This document shows, in pieces, positions 9,725-21,179 of a stretch of DNA of 64,000 nt. Under the pieces are notes generated by a model that searched no databases, was not told the origin of the DNA, and was given only the letters and a program-made list of their open reading frames with translations. The DNA lies in contig JAKOGH010000732.1 in NCBI GenBank assembly GCA_024811115.1, positions 92,019 through 156,018 of the forward strand. The letters run 5' to 3'. The DNA is from Terana coerulea. Lineage: Eukaryota; Basidiomycota; Agaricomycetes; Polyporales; Phanerochaetaceae. The position numbers and the translations under genes are program-made. Each line of letters opens with the position of its first letter. The first letter of the stretch is position 1.

Positions 9725-12700
9725 CGGGCGTCTGATCCCTCCGTTCCAGACGTCCTTCAACTTGTTACTTGAAGTTCCAATTTCTTGTCCAGACCGTCCT
9801 TTGATTCCTGTCCCTACCCCGCCCCAGCCGAGACCAGACCCCATTCCTTCTCCTAAAACATATCGCCGCATATAGGCCCCTCTATCACTTCTACCACGAC
9901 CTTCAAGACCACATACGACCACCACAGGAGAAGGCGCGACCGCAAAGGCTGCCAATCACAGGACGAATAGATCAATGAGCGCGCCGTAATTGAACAAAGT
10001 GCGTCGAAGCCCTACCTTTGTTTGAGAAAGCTCACTGAAATCATGCTGCTACGGTTGCCGAGCAGGGTCAGGCTTATTGCACGAGTTCGAGTCCGAAGAT
10101 CAAGCGCTTGATGCGAGTTTGATGGCGCATCACGCCGCCTCCGAAAACTGGGATCAGCCGATTTGGCCGTTTTGCATGTGCCAGTGTAAATTGTTGCCTT
10201 CAGAGAGCTGAAAATGGTATGTTCTGAGATGCTAGGAGGCATATAAGATGCTAAGTGCACGAAATTTGAGGACGGCGCTTGGGCGCTTACTTTCGGACTT
10301 GCCCGAGTGAGCCACTACGCCTCCTGATTTGGCAATTTTATGATAAGTACCAGATCAATTGCAAAGCACAAGCTATGACGAGAACAGTGCCAATGTCCGT
10401 TGACGCGGCTAATGTAAGGCTATGATTGTTTCTTGCTATTGCGGAATATACCAAGAAAATAGGTGCATGTGTTATAGCACTTAGCGCCAAGTGGTTATTA
10501 ATACAGTTACCTGCGCTTTTCATTTTCTATCACATCCTTGCTATTATGAAGTAATTAAATCAATTGGATAAACAGCAAGGTAGCAGACTGATTGTTGAGC
10601 ATTCATATCCTACTGGCAGTCCGCTTTAACTTGATACTCATCAAGAAATTGCCAGATCAGGAGGCGTAGCGGCTCACTCGGGCAAGTCCGAAAGTAAGCG
10701 CCCAAGCGCCGTCCTCAAATTTCGTGCACTTAGCATCTTATATGCCTCCTAGCATCTCAGAACATACCATTTTCAGCTCTCTGAAGGCAACAATTTACAC
10801 TGGCACATGCAAAACGGCCAAATCGGCTGATCCCAGTTTTCGGAGGCGGCGTGATGCGCCATCAAACTCGCATCAAGCGCTTGATCTTCGGACTCGAACT
10901 CGTGCAATAAGCCTGACCCTGCTCGGCAACCGTAGCTGCAGACATTATATTATCACTCCCACAATGCTGGGATTTTTGCAGAGCTTCGTAACGTCGCAAC
11001 CACTGGAAGCAACTGAGCGAGATGATACCAGCAGTATCTCGAGCTGCGAGACGGACTGCAACTGCGAAAGCTGCACGGTGCGTACCGAGTTCCGACACTG
11101 TCTGAGTGGTGTTGACTCCTCTTCGCAGCATGCTGAAGATGCGCCTGTCACACCAGAGTGGACCGAACCCCACATATGCTCAGAGACGCAGGGTACAGAG
11201 CCATCATACAACTCGCTGAGGCGAAGCAAGACGCATCCAACTGCCACCGTCGCCTGGACACCCTGCAACAAGCCCACGATGAGCTCCAGGTGCGCACCGC
11301 CATCTGCTATATTTGCGCTCTATCATTCATATCACGTCCAGGCCCGCTATGATCTTCTGGACAGCCTGAAGTCGCAGCTCACGCATGACCTCGAATCTCA
11401 ACTCTCCGCTGCGCAATCCGTGTGCACGAATGTCACAGGCCAGCTCCAGAGCGTGCGCGACGCGCTCGAGCAGCAGACCGCGTCCGGCCGCGACCGTGAG
11501 CGCTCCCTGGCGTCCCTGCAAACCGAACACGACCGCCTTAGCACCGCGCTCCGCGCCTCCGACGAGAGCGTCCTGAAGGCCTCGGCCGCCCACGACGCCG
11601 CGCGCAACGAGCTCGCCGACGCCCAGCACTCCTTGTCACGCGAACGTCAGCTCACGTCCCAGCTCTCCGACACGCTCTCCTCGGAATGCCGCAACTCGGA
11701 ACGGCTCGCGAACACTCTGGCGGCGTTGGAGGCCGAGCGCACGGAGCTGTCCCAAGCACTCGCGCGCGTAAATGCGGACAACGCGCAGCTGGGGCTGAGC
11801 ATCGGGCGGCTGCACGATCAGCACAGAGAGGAGAGGGAGCAGTTGCTGGGTGCGGCGAAGGAGAGGGAACAGGGGCTGAGGTCGAGGCATGGGGAGAAGC
11901 AGGCCGCGACGATGAAACAACTAGAGACCGCGAACGCGTCGCTCGCGCTCCAAACACAGAAGCACGATGCCGCCATTCTGGAGGTGAAGGGCCTGGAGGA
12001 GAAGCTTGCGTCCGTCTCTCGGATTCTGCACACAACAGAAACCGAGTTGGGACAGACCAAGCAGGGGTTCCAGGACCTGCTGCGGCGTTTCGAGCTGCGC
12101 GGAGACGAGGTCACCGAGCTCTCCAGCTCAGTGCCCGACCTGGAAGCGAGGAACGCCAGCCTTGAGTCTTCCCTCCACCACACCACGTCCACACTCGAAG
12201 CAAGCCACTCGTCTTTCGCGGGCGCACAACGCAGGAACGATGCCCTCGCCCACGACCTCGACGTGCTTCGCACTCAGTCCACTGAGAAGACCCGTGAACT
12301 CACTCTGCAACACCAAGACACCCTTCAGGCGCTCCATGCCCTCGAGGAGGCTGTGGCCGCGGAACGGAGCTCCAAGGAGGAAGCTACCGCTTCTCTTGAA
12401 CAAGTCCGTGCTCAGTACGCCGAGGAAGTCGAGAAGCTGAAGACTGAGATCGAGGAGAAAACTTGCGTTATAGCTGACGCCACCTCTGCCACTGAGGCCG
12501 CGCACGCGTCGAAGGTGCAGGTCGAAGCACAGTTGGCAGCGCTGTCCAAGGAGATGCGTGCGCGGATCGACAACCTTATGGAGGAGCTGCAGGCTAGGAC
12601 GTTGGCTTTAGAGCAGACGGAAGCCGCCCGAGACGCCGCCATCGGGATGCACGCCGGATGCGAAGCTTCGCTCGCATCGTTGCAGGACGAGCTGGCCGGC

Positions 12701-12895
12701 ACGACCGAGCAGCTGCAGCGAGAGCTGATGACCAAGTCCGCAGAGCTCGCGACCTCGGGGGCCGCCCAGGATGGCGAACGCCGGGCGAAGGAGGGCTTGC
12801 AAGACGTGCTCGACGCGCTGAAGCAGGAATTCGAAGAAGCCCTGGTACGTCTGCGCGACGAGGTTGAGTCGCTCACGCAAAGCTTCGCCGCTGAG
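9607..12895 (+). repeat. segmental duplication, copy A
   Basis: The sequence from the GCAGGCGGCAATCACAG at 9607 to about 12895 matches 22664 to about 24990 in the same orientation. Identity is high across the leader and most of the coiled-coil coding region and drops in the last 300 bases. The only large difference is the inserted 887-base element at 10049-10935, absent from copy B. Confidence 0.85.
10049..10935. mobile_element. 887-base foldback/TIR element with no transposase gene
   Basis: The element begins CTACGGTTGCCGAGCAGGG and ends with the exact reverse complement. The inverted repeats continue with few mismatches for about 290-300 bases (10049 to about 10345 and about 10640 to 10935), leaving a core of roughly 290 AT-rich bases with no transposase frame. 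Copy B gives the empty site (CATGTTGCAGAC), and the insert in copy A is flanked by CTG on both sides, a probable 3-base target duplication (2 bases cannot be excluded). It looks like a non-autonomous cut-and-paste element; I cannot assign the superfamily. Confidence 0.85.
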
Positions 12896-13150
12896 CAAGT
12901 CCGGGAGCTGCTCCCCGTGCGCGGTGCAGCCATGACTAAAACCTACATATTACAGGTTGAAACAACGTCGGTGAGTGGGTGCGACGGTGCGACACGATGC
13001 TGCTTTAGGGGCGTGCAGCGCGAAAGAGCGGCTAGATACAGGCAGACACATGTATATATAATTCCAAGACGAATATATTTGTTTCATAGCTACTCTTATT
13101 TGCTCGTTGAACGCGACGATACAATTAATAGTGCTGGTGTGAACAAGTGA
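10964..13150 (+). CDS. long coiled-coil protein, copy A, truncated
   Basis: Comparison with copy B places the start at ATG 10964 (MLGFLQSFVTSQP). The open frame that begins further up, inside the transposon arm, is not the native start. After a Ser/Cys-rich head the protein is almost continuous heptad coiled coil (for example LEQVRAQYAEEVEKLKTEIE). Copy A parallels copy B to about 12895 and then runs into unrelated sequence ending at 13150, so it lacks the second half of copy B. Copy B splices a 53-base intron after HDELQ. In copy A the matching intron is 52 bases, and the C run at about 11167-11170 is one base short. Either that is a sequence error, or the retained intron happens to restore the frame. 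The role is unknown; such proteins often act as scaffolds. Confidence 0.6.
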   Translation: MLGFLQSFVTSQPLEATERDDTSSISSCETDCNCESCTVRTEFRHCLSGVDSSSQHAEDAPVTPEWTEPHICSETQGTEPSYNSLRRSKTHPTATVAWTPCNKPTMSSRCAPPSAIFALYHSYHVQARYDLLDSLKSQLTHDLESQLSAAQSVCTNVTGQLQSVRDALEQQTASGRDRERSLASLQTEHDRLSTALRASDESVLKASAAHDAARNELADAQHSLSRERQLTSQLSDTLSSECRNSERLANTLAALEAERTELSQALARVNADNAQLGLSIGRLHDQHREEREQLLGAAKEREQGLRSRHGEKQAATMKQLETANASLALQTQKHDAAILEVKGLEEKLASVSRILHTTETELGQTKQGFQDLLRRFELRGDEVTELSSSVPDLEARNASLESSLHHTTSTLEASHSSFAGAQRRNDALAHDLDVLRTQSTEKTRELTLQHQDTLQALHALEEAVAAERSSKEEATASLEQVRAQYAEEVEKLKTEIEEKTCVIADATSATEAAHASKVQVEAQLAALSKEMRARIDNLMEELQARTLALEQTEAARDAAIGMHAGCEASLASLQDELAGTTEQLQRELMTKSAELATSGAAQDGERRAKEGLQDVLDALKQEFEEALVRLRDEVESLTQSFAAEQVRELLPVRGAAMTKTYILQVETTSVSGCDGATRCCFRGVQRERAARYRQTHVYIIPRRIYLFHSYSYLLVERDDTINSAGVNK

Positions 13151-16100
13151 GGACCTCTCTGACCTGTGACCAACATCCTATGCGCTAAGACTAATCTCTT
13201 CGAGTAACCATGTAAGTATCTTCTCTTGAGAGCAATGGATTTATGAGGTGGGGATGCATCCAAGGATATCTGATAGGCTTGCACTTCCTACGCCGTGATA
13301 TACGAGGCGGGAAATCTCGTCTAATCTCGGTAAACATTGACGAGACATTGAGCACGAGCGCAGATCACTGCGATCATGTGCGACTCATAATACACGTATA
13401 ATATTTACTTTGCCGCATGCACTTGTCATCGTAGAGGTCCCTTGGGTATAGTATGTCTGTTCTGCACTGGAGGTGCTTCTTCTTTGTGGCGTTGGGCTAT
13501 TGGCGCCCACCCATCTCTCTCGCTCTCTCTCATCACCTCTCCCATCCCCATCCGCACACTCACGTCCCGTCTCATTCAACACTTGAGATGAGTTCAGACG
13601 ACATGCTGGTAGTCACTACTCGAATTTCATGCACCCTCGTTGTGGGCTGCGTTCGCTAGGCCGGCTTGAATCCGCCAGCTGAACAGCAACGTCCCACCAC
13701 CCGGACGGTCCACCTCTCCGTGCCCTCTCGACTCTGCGCAAGCCGTCCCGTCGGAATAGAGACCTCAAGTTTCATTTGAAAGTATGCACAGGTGCGGAGC
13801 TCAAAAATGGCGCGAATGCATCGAGTGCACCGGCGGCTACAGCGACCGCAAGTCCTACCCTTCTCTTCACGAGACACTCTCCAGCACTCGCCCTCCTCAG
13901 CACACACGACGTGTCGTGCGACTTCGGGCTCTTTCCCGTCGACTCTCTGTCCTATGATGCATTGATTTTTCGCGTCCCAAGTTGATACGCGCGAATCTTG
14001 ACTTCCGACGCTGGGCTCTTTAACGCATCGCACCAGGCCCCAATCTCGGCTCTTTCGCAGCTAGGTTCGACAGATGCTACGACTTGAGCTGAAGGCTGGC
14101 GTAATAAGATCAGTGCAGTGACCTTGCAAAGTTTGAGAGCAGCCACTTACAAAAAGGCGAAGGCAGCACTCACAGACTTCTCGGGAAGACACCCAACACT
14201 TCTGGCCCCGCACGGCTCTCCAACATCCGTCAGAGTCACGGCAACAATGCTGGTGTGCGCGTTGCTGCATACGTACCGCTAGGCCTGTGTCTGAAGGCGC
14301 TCGACGGGCCTCTAGTGTTGTTCACCGGAGATCTAGTCCCTGATCCCAGCGCATAAGCACCGACCGTCCACTGCAAAGACTCCACTGATCCCGACGCTTT
14401 GATGCATTGCCGGGCATGAGAGCCCTGCATGCCGCCCTCTATGACCGAGTCCGCTACCGAATGCTAGCAAGGGCGGCGCGCCTTCGCCACTTCCCGACCT
14501 GAACGCCGCCCAGTGCGTATGCTGGCAATGGGCACCGGCCGGGTGGTCTGACCGCTGGCCTCTTGTCTCATGCACGCACATCGCCCGGGACCCGACCTCC
14601 ATTCACTTCATACCCCGTGGTCTCATCCGCCTGACGGCGGTGCTTGGCCCACTCGGGTGCAAACGACGGCTTTCCCGTCAGCTCCAAGTCTACGGCGCCG
14701 GACGCGCTTCCTGTGGTCCGGTAGCCGCACGGGTCGACGACGGTCGACATTGCGGTGCCACCGCTTCCTCGGTACGTTCCTCTCCTCCCACCCCCGTCGG
14801 TTCCGTCCTAACTCATCTCCCGCAGACATGACTGAACGGGAAAGCGTCTGAATGCCGAATACGCGCAGCCCGGGCGCGACCAGTTGGGCAGGAGGGAATG
14901 TACACATCACACGGGAAAGCGACGGCGAAGTCACTTTGCCCGGGATAGATTATAGATCCCGCGCCGCCGCCATGGGGCCACGCCGAGTCCAATTCGTGCG
15001 TGCGCGAGAGACCAAGCCCCCGCATGCTGCTTGCACCGTCGACCACCAGAGCGGTGAGCACGAAAGAAGCAAGGCAGGGCGCAGCGGCTGGCACACCTGC
15101 CCACGTGCAACATGACAATTAGACCCACCGAGAACAAGAGGCTTGGGACGTACCTGGGCTGAGAAGCTCGAGCGCTTCAAAGCTGTCGAGCTCGCATCCG
15201 CTTGACGCGGTCTGCGTCCCGCTGAAGCCTCGGTGCAGAGTAAGCAGACAGATAGATATGCGGGCACCTCGCTCTCCTCTCCACCCGCCCAGCCGCGGTG
15301 AACTGGCACACCGACGGCAGGACGCTGTCCGACACTCGAACGGCGGTGGCGTCGCACGTCCAAGACCGTCCGCATTGCGTATCGCCGAGCTCTCGGCCGC
15401 GGGACGGCGATTTGTTGCCTCGGCACTATTGCAGACCGCGCGACTAGACCTCAGGGGGCTTGGGCAGGAAGATGGCGGTCTCACCGGGCTCTTCGAGCGC
15501 TGCTCGACGGACGACGTGCCTGTCGTCGATAGCTCAGCCGCTGCTTAATCGGAGAGCGGACCGTGGCAGCATGCGGTGTTCGCGGCAGCATCTCGCCAGC
15601 GTCCGACAAAGTCGCCGCGTAGTGGCCCTTCATTTCGACCTGCAGACGAAAACACGGGCGTCTATCCCCGTCAGCCCAAACAGCCTCTGGAACAAGAGAT
15701 TTAGGCGTACCTCGACCGCACAACATACCCCAACAAGGGATCAGCCAGCCAGCACGCCGCCGCCGTCCGCTCGCTCGCTCGCTCGCAACCAGGCGGGGCC
15801 TCGCAGTGCTTGCAGAGTCACAGCGCAGTATGCATCCCGTAGGGCGTAAGGAGCCTGAGAGGGCATTATTGCTGCACAGTTCGATGCACGGATGTAAAGG
15901 CAAGCCTAATCAAATACAATATAAGATGTACACAAGCGCCTTGAATAGTAATAAATAAGTGTTTGACATACCACTGGCGGACTGTACAGCATGCCTGAAA
16001 GATAAGAACATATTTGTGAGTGCCGTGATGCATTACAGAAACTGTAATACATACTATATGAAGGATATGAGGACTAGACTGCAGGATCTTGTGTCCGCCA

Positions 16101-16271
16101 TGCAGCAATGCCCGCCGATAAACTCTCGTGAACTGAATCCGGCATCGTTGCACATGGACATGGGTCCATTGGCGCCACACGAGGAGACAAATATCTATAT
16201 AGACAAGGTCAGCATGAGTTATTTGATATGGCTGTAAGGTGACATCACTTGGATGTTGCGCATGGGGAATT
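13151..16271. other. gene-poor region between the duplication copies, left part
   Basis: No gene here meets my standard. Frames of up to about 160 codons exist on both strands between 14.3 and 15.9 kb, but they overlap each other, are GC-driven and match no family I know. A splice-like branch point and acceptor before 14826 and a short minus frame at 14568-14750 (MSTVVDPCGYRTTG) are the only hints of coding sequence. Confidence 0.4.
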
Positions 16272-16627
16272 AGTGATAGGCAGGGGTTTGCAAACCCTCC
16301 AAGGGTTAAGGGTAAGGGTACAAAGAGTAAGGGTAAGGGTTGGAGAAAGTTAACCCTTGTCTGCCAGGGGTCTGCATGCAAATGCCAGACATGTTGCTGG
16401 ATAGGGCTGCAAGTGTTGTGAGTGCTTTCAATATCAATGCAAGCTACTCAAATAGAAGGCTGACATTATAAGTGAATGAAAAAAGCACTCAAAGCACCAT
16501 TTTCTGCCCATTTTGGCAAGAGTTTGAAGGGTAGCCCTGACCCTTACCCTTTATGAGGGTAAGGGTTTTGGAGGGTAAGGGTAAGGGTTAGCCTTTAAGT
16601 ATGAAGGGTTTACCCTTGCCAATCACT
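16272..16627. mobile_element. 356-base MITE with 10-base target duplication
   Basis: The element starts AGTGATAGGCAGGGGT and its right end, read in reverse complement, starts AGTGATTGGCAAGGGT, giving imperfect terminal repeats of about 28 bases. Both sides carry the same ten bases, ATGGGGAATT (16262-16271 and 16628-16637), a target-site duplication. The interior is rich in GGGTAA-type runs. There is no coding frame. A 9-11-base duplication is typical of Mutator-like elements, which I suggest but cannot prove. Confidence 0.85.
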
Positions 16628-17349
16628 ATGGGGAATTGCATGAGAGGTATGTCGATGGACGAAGCCTGCTTCTCGCCAGCCGTCAGGATGGTAGGTGCAG
16701 CCTGGGTTGGCATTTGAAAGACACCTGGAATGCCGTAGAGATGCCTCATAGTACAGCTGCGACCGTCAGATCAGTAATAGTAGTAAGACCATACAAATGG
16801 CCACATGCCTGAATAACTGACAGTTACCGCACTAGTAACAGCGCCGGAGAGTACAGTAATACAACATTTACCACATCCCTATCAATGCCATTCAGTACGC
16901 ATTCAATATGATGAGGGTTCGGAGTTACTTACCTAGGGCCATAGTCTTACGTTCACAGTCCACTGTCTGGTATACCGATGTCTGAGTCATTCAACGCAAC
17001 ATCTGCTCGCCACGACGAGCGAGTGGGAAATGGCGTGTGTACTACAATGAGGAAAAGGTCTGGACTGGACAGCGGTATGAGTGCATGGTTCAGCGAGACT
17101 ATAGCTATTAGAGTGACTGACGTGATAAGCTGACAAATAAGGTTGTAAAATCTGTGCAATTCAATCAGTAAAAGAACGGACACGCAAAAAGAATTGGTCC
17201 TCACCTTTGCTCTACAGTAGCACCAGTATCACGGCAACTAGGCGCAGCGTCTATGCAATATTACGGGTATAGAGGAACACAAGAACGGCTACAAACAATA
17301 ACTCCAATTTAGCATACAACCTAATACAGATCAGCGCGCTTGCACTTAC

Positions 17350-17571
17350 CATTCATTGATAGCGCCATATTGGAGAGCGGCGTAGAAAGCGAGCGAGTGC
17401 AATGTCCCGAACAACGACGAAAAGCAAAAGAATTGGGTCGTGCAGCAAGGCAGGCGGAAGGGCCAGCTCGAGAGAGAGCAGAGAGGGAGGAAATGAGGAG
17501 GGGGAGGAAGGGAGGAGAAGAGGAGGCAGAGGGGATGTGTTCCTCAGCCATTCCCTTGCAGTCCTTTATAC
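17350..17571 (-). promoter_or_regulatory. probable promoter, leader and first exon of an unresolved minus-strand gene
   Basis: GTATAAAG (reverse complement of 17564-17571) is followed by a CT-rich leader, then ATG at 17368 and a short exon MALSMN ending at a good GTAAGT donor (17350). A second exon (DAAPSCRDTGATVEQR) and a hydrophobic third exon (LICQLITSVTLIAIVSLNHA) join in frame through good splice sites near 17240-17100. After that the frame cannot be carried on cleanly, so only the 5' end is reported. It may be a decayed gene. Confidence 0.3.
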
Positions 17572-20500
17572 CCTTCATCTCGGCACTTTCGGGATCTATC
17601 GCCTCTGTCCGTTGCTCTTTCTGCCCTCGCGTTCACACGGCGTACCTGTGCGCCGGCTACGCCGCTCCAACTGCTGAGACAGCAACAACGAAAGGGCCGA
17701 AATCGAGCTCGGCTGTCTCTTTGTTGCTGTCCCAACGCAGCAGCCTGATCGTACATCTGATTGAGCGCGCGCTCCATCACGGCATGCCGTGAGCTTGCGC
17801 GTGCGTTACAGGGTGCCTCCGTCGGAAGATGCGCTTAAGCACGCAGTCCAGAGCGTGCGGGAAGGCTTCTAGCATAATCCCACATTGTGTCAGTATCCAG
17901 GTCCTTTTGTTGTCTGTATAGTGCACACACCTCGGCTAAATGGGGTACTCGACCTGCCTGAGCCCTCCTGGCATTGGTTGCACGTCACTTCTACTCCAAA
18001 GGCTTCAAGCAAGCCGTCTCGCAGGTAGAGTGCGAATCCGACGTCCGAGAAAATACCATGTACCGATGATAGGTACAAGTTCGCACTCACTTGCCGGCAT
18101 CACTGATTTAATGCCAATGATCTGTGAGCCGGAATGTTGAGCAGACTATGTCATGGACGGACGCAAGTTGAGCGTGAACGGACGCAGGGCGCTGTGAGCG
18201 CGCTGAGCATGCTTCTTCTTTGTGGCGTTGATGGCTATGGCGCCTTGCCATCTTTGGCCGCTTTCCGGAGAAATTCTGGCCTTCGCTCCTAATCCTGACT
18301 TGTTTGGACCAAACTCCATGCGCAGGTTCTGCGCCTCCGCTCGCATGAATGTCAGCAACTGCGTCAATCCTCTTCGACTCCGGCCATTTCGAGGCCAACA
18401 TGCATCCCTCTTTGTGAAAATAACTTGGAGTGAGAGAATTAATCAGTTTTCGCGCGTTTACGCACTGCTGATGTTTCACAGCTGGGCTACAAGGCACCGA
18501 CATTTGCACTATGCATCTAGGACACATGAGGAGAATCAAGTATAATAGATGACATGCTTTGGGGTATGTTTTTGGTCACGTCGCGGACACAAACTCGGGT
18601 TTCAGCATCCGGGACACAGAAATTGTGACATTCTGATCTTCGAATGACAGACCGCCGTCTACTGCCGCCTACCTTCATTAGCACTGCCTTAACATATTTT
18701 TACCATGCAACTGGCACCATCAAAGCACCACCGTCTTGCATCGCATCAGACTCATTGCGCAGCAGCCAAGGCACGAGGCGGTGATAACCCGTCAGGCCGT
18801 CGCCTAACAAGAGGACTAGTGCAGGCTCCGTGGGTTTCGCACTTCATACAGCCGCAACACGGCACCTTCTCCATTTATACACCAGTTCCCTAGGCATTGC
18901 GGGTGATGGAGCTTATCACTTTGATACGCTCTAAACTGCCTGGGATACCTGTGCCCTGGAATTAACAAATCAGCCTTCCTGTCAAATGCCAAGACTTGCA
19001 AATAGGGGTTAGACCAACTGAATTATCTTTGGCAGTACCAGCACAGCGAAGCAGAACCTGCCAGCTCTGCCATGCTGGGCTGGTATGGCCAAAGGCACAG
19101 ACAGGCACCAGACAATATTCTGCGTGAATGTGAAAATTGATGATCAGAATTCCCTGGTTGCGTGCGTCTCGAGGTGCCAGCTCGAGACATCGCCTACCAG
19201 GGCTTACGGTTGCAGGGCTGTTGTGTCACCTGCTGTTCTGATCCTGCTTCAAAATGGTGCCGCCCGGTCTCCATGCCCACACTCCATTGGCGGACGCCGG
19301 AAGGTGGAAGCCATTGTCCTCTGAGTTGCCGCTTGCATTGACATTGCCCACCACAGCCTGGCCTCGTAATTCCTCTTCTGTGCAATCCACATCCCGCTAT
19401 CACAGCTCCGTGCCCACCCACTGCGCGCCATGGCCATCCGAAAGGTTCCCAAGACAGAATGGCAACGTCGTAGTGCCCTGCATCTGACCCGTAGAGGCAA
19501 GGCATTGACACAGCAGCAGCGGCCGCGCCGAATACCTCGTGAGTCCAGCAATCTCCGCCGCGTCGTGCGCATAAATTGACACTTCAGCATGCCTCTCTTG
19601 CAGACCTCGCCGTGCGCGCACCACAAGCCGCGATTCGCGCGCGTCGCCACAAGAGCGAGGCCACCAACGCCCATTCTGCCCGCGCACCACGAAGGCACGG
19701 CAGATCGCATTCCGGCGCCCGCGGCCTTGTCGGCAGATTCGCAAGCCTGCATTCGTGTCGCGCCTGAAGGGAGAACGGTGGACGGACGAGGTGGAGGCGA
19801 GCACACGCGGCGCGTGTCATGTAGCCAGCAACACATTCATATGAATATGTGCGTCTCATTTTCGTGCGCGCCGTCTCGTTGTCGTCAAACGGAGCTGACG
19901 GCGTGGTGCCGCAGGGGTGTTCATATGCCGTTCAGGTGAAGTCGCGGTCCCGCTACCACGACACACGAGCCGAGCCGACGCATTGCCATCGGTAGCGAAG
20001 ACGGCAGATCTATCGCGAAGAGTGAGCACTAATAGACTGAGTGCAGAAACATTTGATGCTCACCTGAGCACCCGAAACGCAGTGCTCTACCAACGCACGC
20101 AAGGCCTTGATGGCGGGGCTTGGGATGGAGGGTGCGCCGTACTCGGTGCGGTGATCCAACGCCCGACGCGCAAGCGATCTCGCGATCTCGGCGCGTGCCC
20201 AGTGCACCGCGTACGACAGCCGGCGCGCCGCCCCGCATAGAACGGCCGTCCATCGAGGGGCGCGTCCACAAGTAACGCGCCTGCACGGCGGCGGGCAGGT
20301 CCTCCTCGGCGGAAACGCTACGCCCGTGCACTTCCGACGCCTCTTCGCCATCTTCCGCGTCACCGATCGGACTAAGCGTCGCCACCGGGAGACGAGGATG
20401 GATGCGGCGAGGACGCACACAGCGACGTCGGCGAACCCGAGACGCATGGTGCAGAGGCCGTTTCGGCTGACACTCAATAGACGCCCATGTCTGCGTTCTG

Positions 20501-20611
20501 GAGCGAAAATGACGGCTCCTGTGCCGGGAGTGTGTCAACGCGCAGCAGGATGCCGCCGCGTCCGACGTCCTCCGCCTCCACGTGCAGACCCGAAGCCATG
20601 TCGACGAGAGC
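17572..20611. other. gene-poor region between the duplication copies, middle part
   Basis: I find no confident gene. A 20-base match (GCTTCTTCTTTGTGGCGTTG) near 18210 recurs near 13471, suggesting old repeat fragments. Minus-strand frames at 18108-18539 and 19249-20477 are open but unrecognised and overlap one another. Confidence 0.35.
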
Positions 20612-20936
20612 TTCTCGTCCCCGAGCAGGGCCCGCGAGGGCCCTGCGAGGTCTCGCCGCGGCCGTCTTGGTCTCTGGGGGCGGCGGCGGCGGCAGCGAGC
20701 GAAGCACCTATGCCGCAGAGGCTCTTCGGGGGCGACATTCAATAGACGCCCGTGTTTTTCATCTCGAGGGTGGCGGCGTCGCATCGCTCGCCGGGATTTT
20801 GTCGATGCACCGCGGGATGCAGCCGCGTGCAACCTCCTGCGGTTCGACGCCCACGCCCGACGCCGCGCCGCGCCGCCGCCGCCGACGGACTCCCGTCCCC
20901 GAGCAGGGCCCGTGAGGGCCCTGCGAGGTCTCGTCG
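20612..20936. repeat. pair of related GC-rich repeats, each with a perfect hairpin
   Basis: A block of about 45 bases at 20612-20657 recurs at 20890-20936. Each copy contains GCAGGGCCC, a four-base loop (GCGA or GTGA) and GGGCCCTGC, a perfect 9-base-stem inverted repeat. The sequence CATTCAATAGACGCC just before 20750 also recurs near 20475 with one difference, so a unit of roughly 270 bases seems to have been duplicated in tandem and then diverged. Confidence 0.6.
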
Positions 20937-21179
20937 TCGTGGTGTTGGTCGCTGTGGAGTGCGTTCCGGGTCCAATTTGTTGGTGGACGATGAAACGGCG
21001 TCGCGCGAGCGGGGTGCACACGCAGGGACATCCAGACACTAACTGCCACGTGTTTAGGCGGGGCACTCCGCAGTGTCCGGCGGCGGCGGCGCGACAAGGA
21101 CATGGCCTGTCAATACCATTGGAGGGTCAGTGTTCACGTCTACCAAGAGTAAACTGTCTGAACTGACCCGTTGTCCGTC

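Noticed and set aside
10724..13150. An 808-codon frame that starts in the right arm of the transposon and enters coiled-coil copy A
   Set aside because: The first 80 codons are transposon arm, present in inverted form at 10012-10260. Copy B shows that the native start is the ATG equivalent to 10964.
16290..16610. GGGTAA-type runs as an interstitial telomere
   Set aside because: The unit is TAAGGG-like, not TTAGGG, is irregular, and lies entirely inside a MITE with its own ends and target duplication.
20029..21066. A 345-codon minus frame as a gene
   Set aside because: It is Arg/Ala-rich GC-driven sequence crossing two tandem repeat units, overlaps other open frames on both strands and has no recognisable feature.
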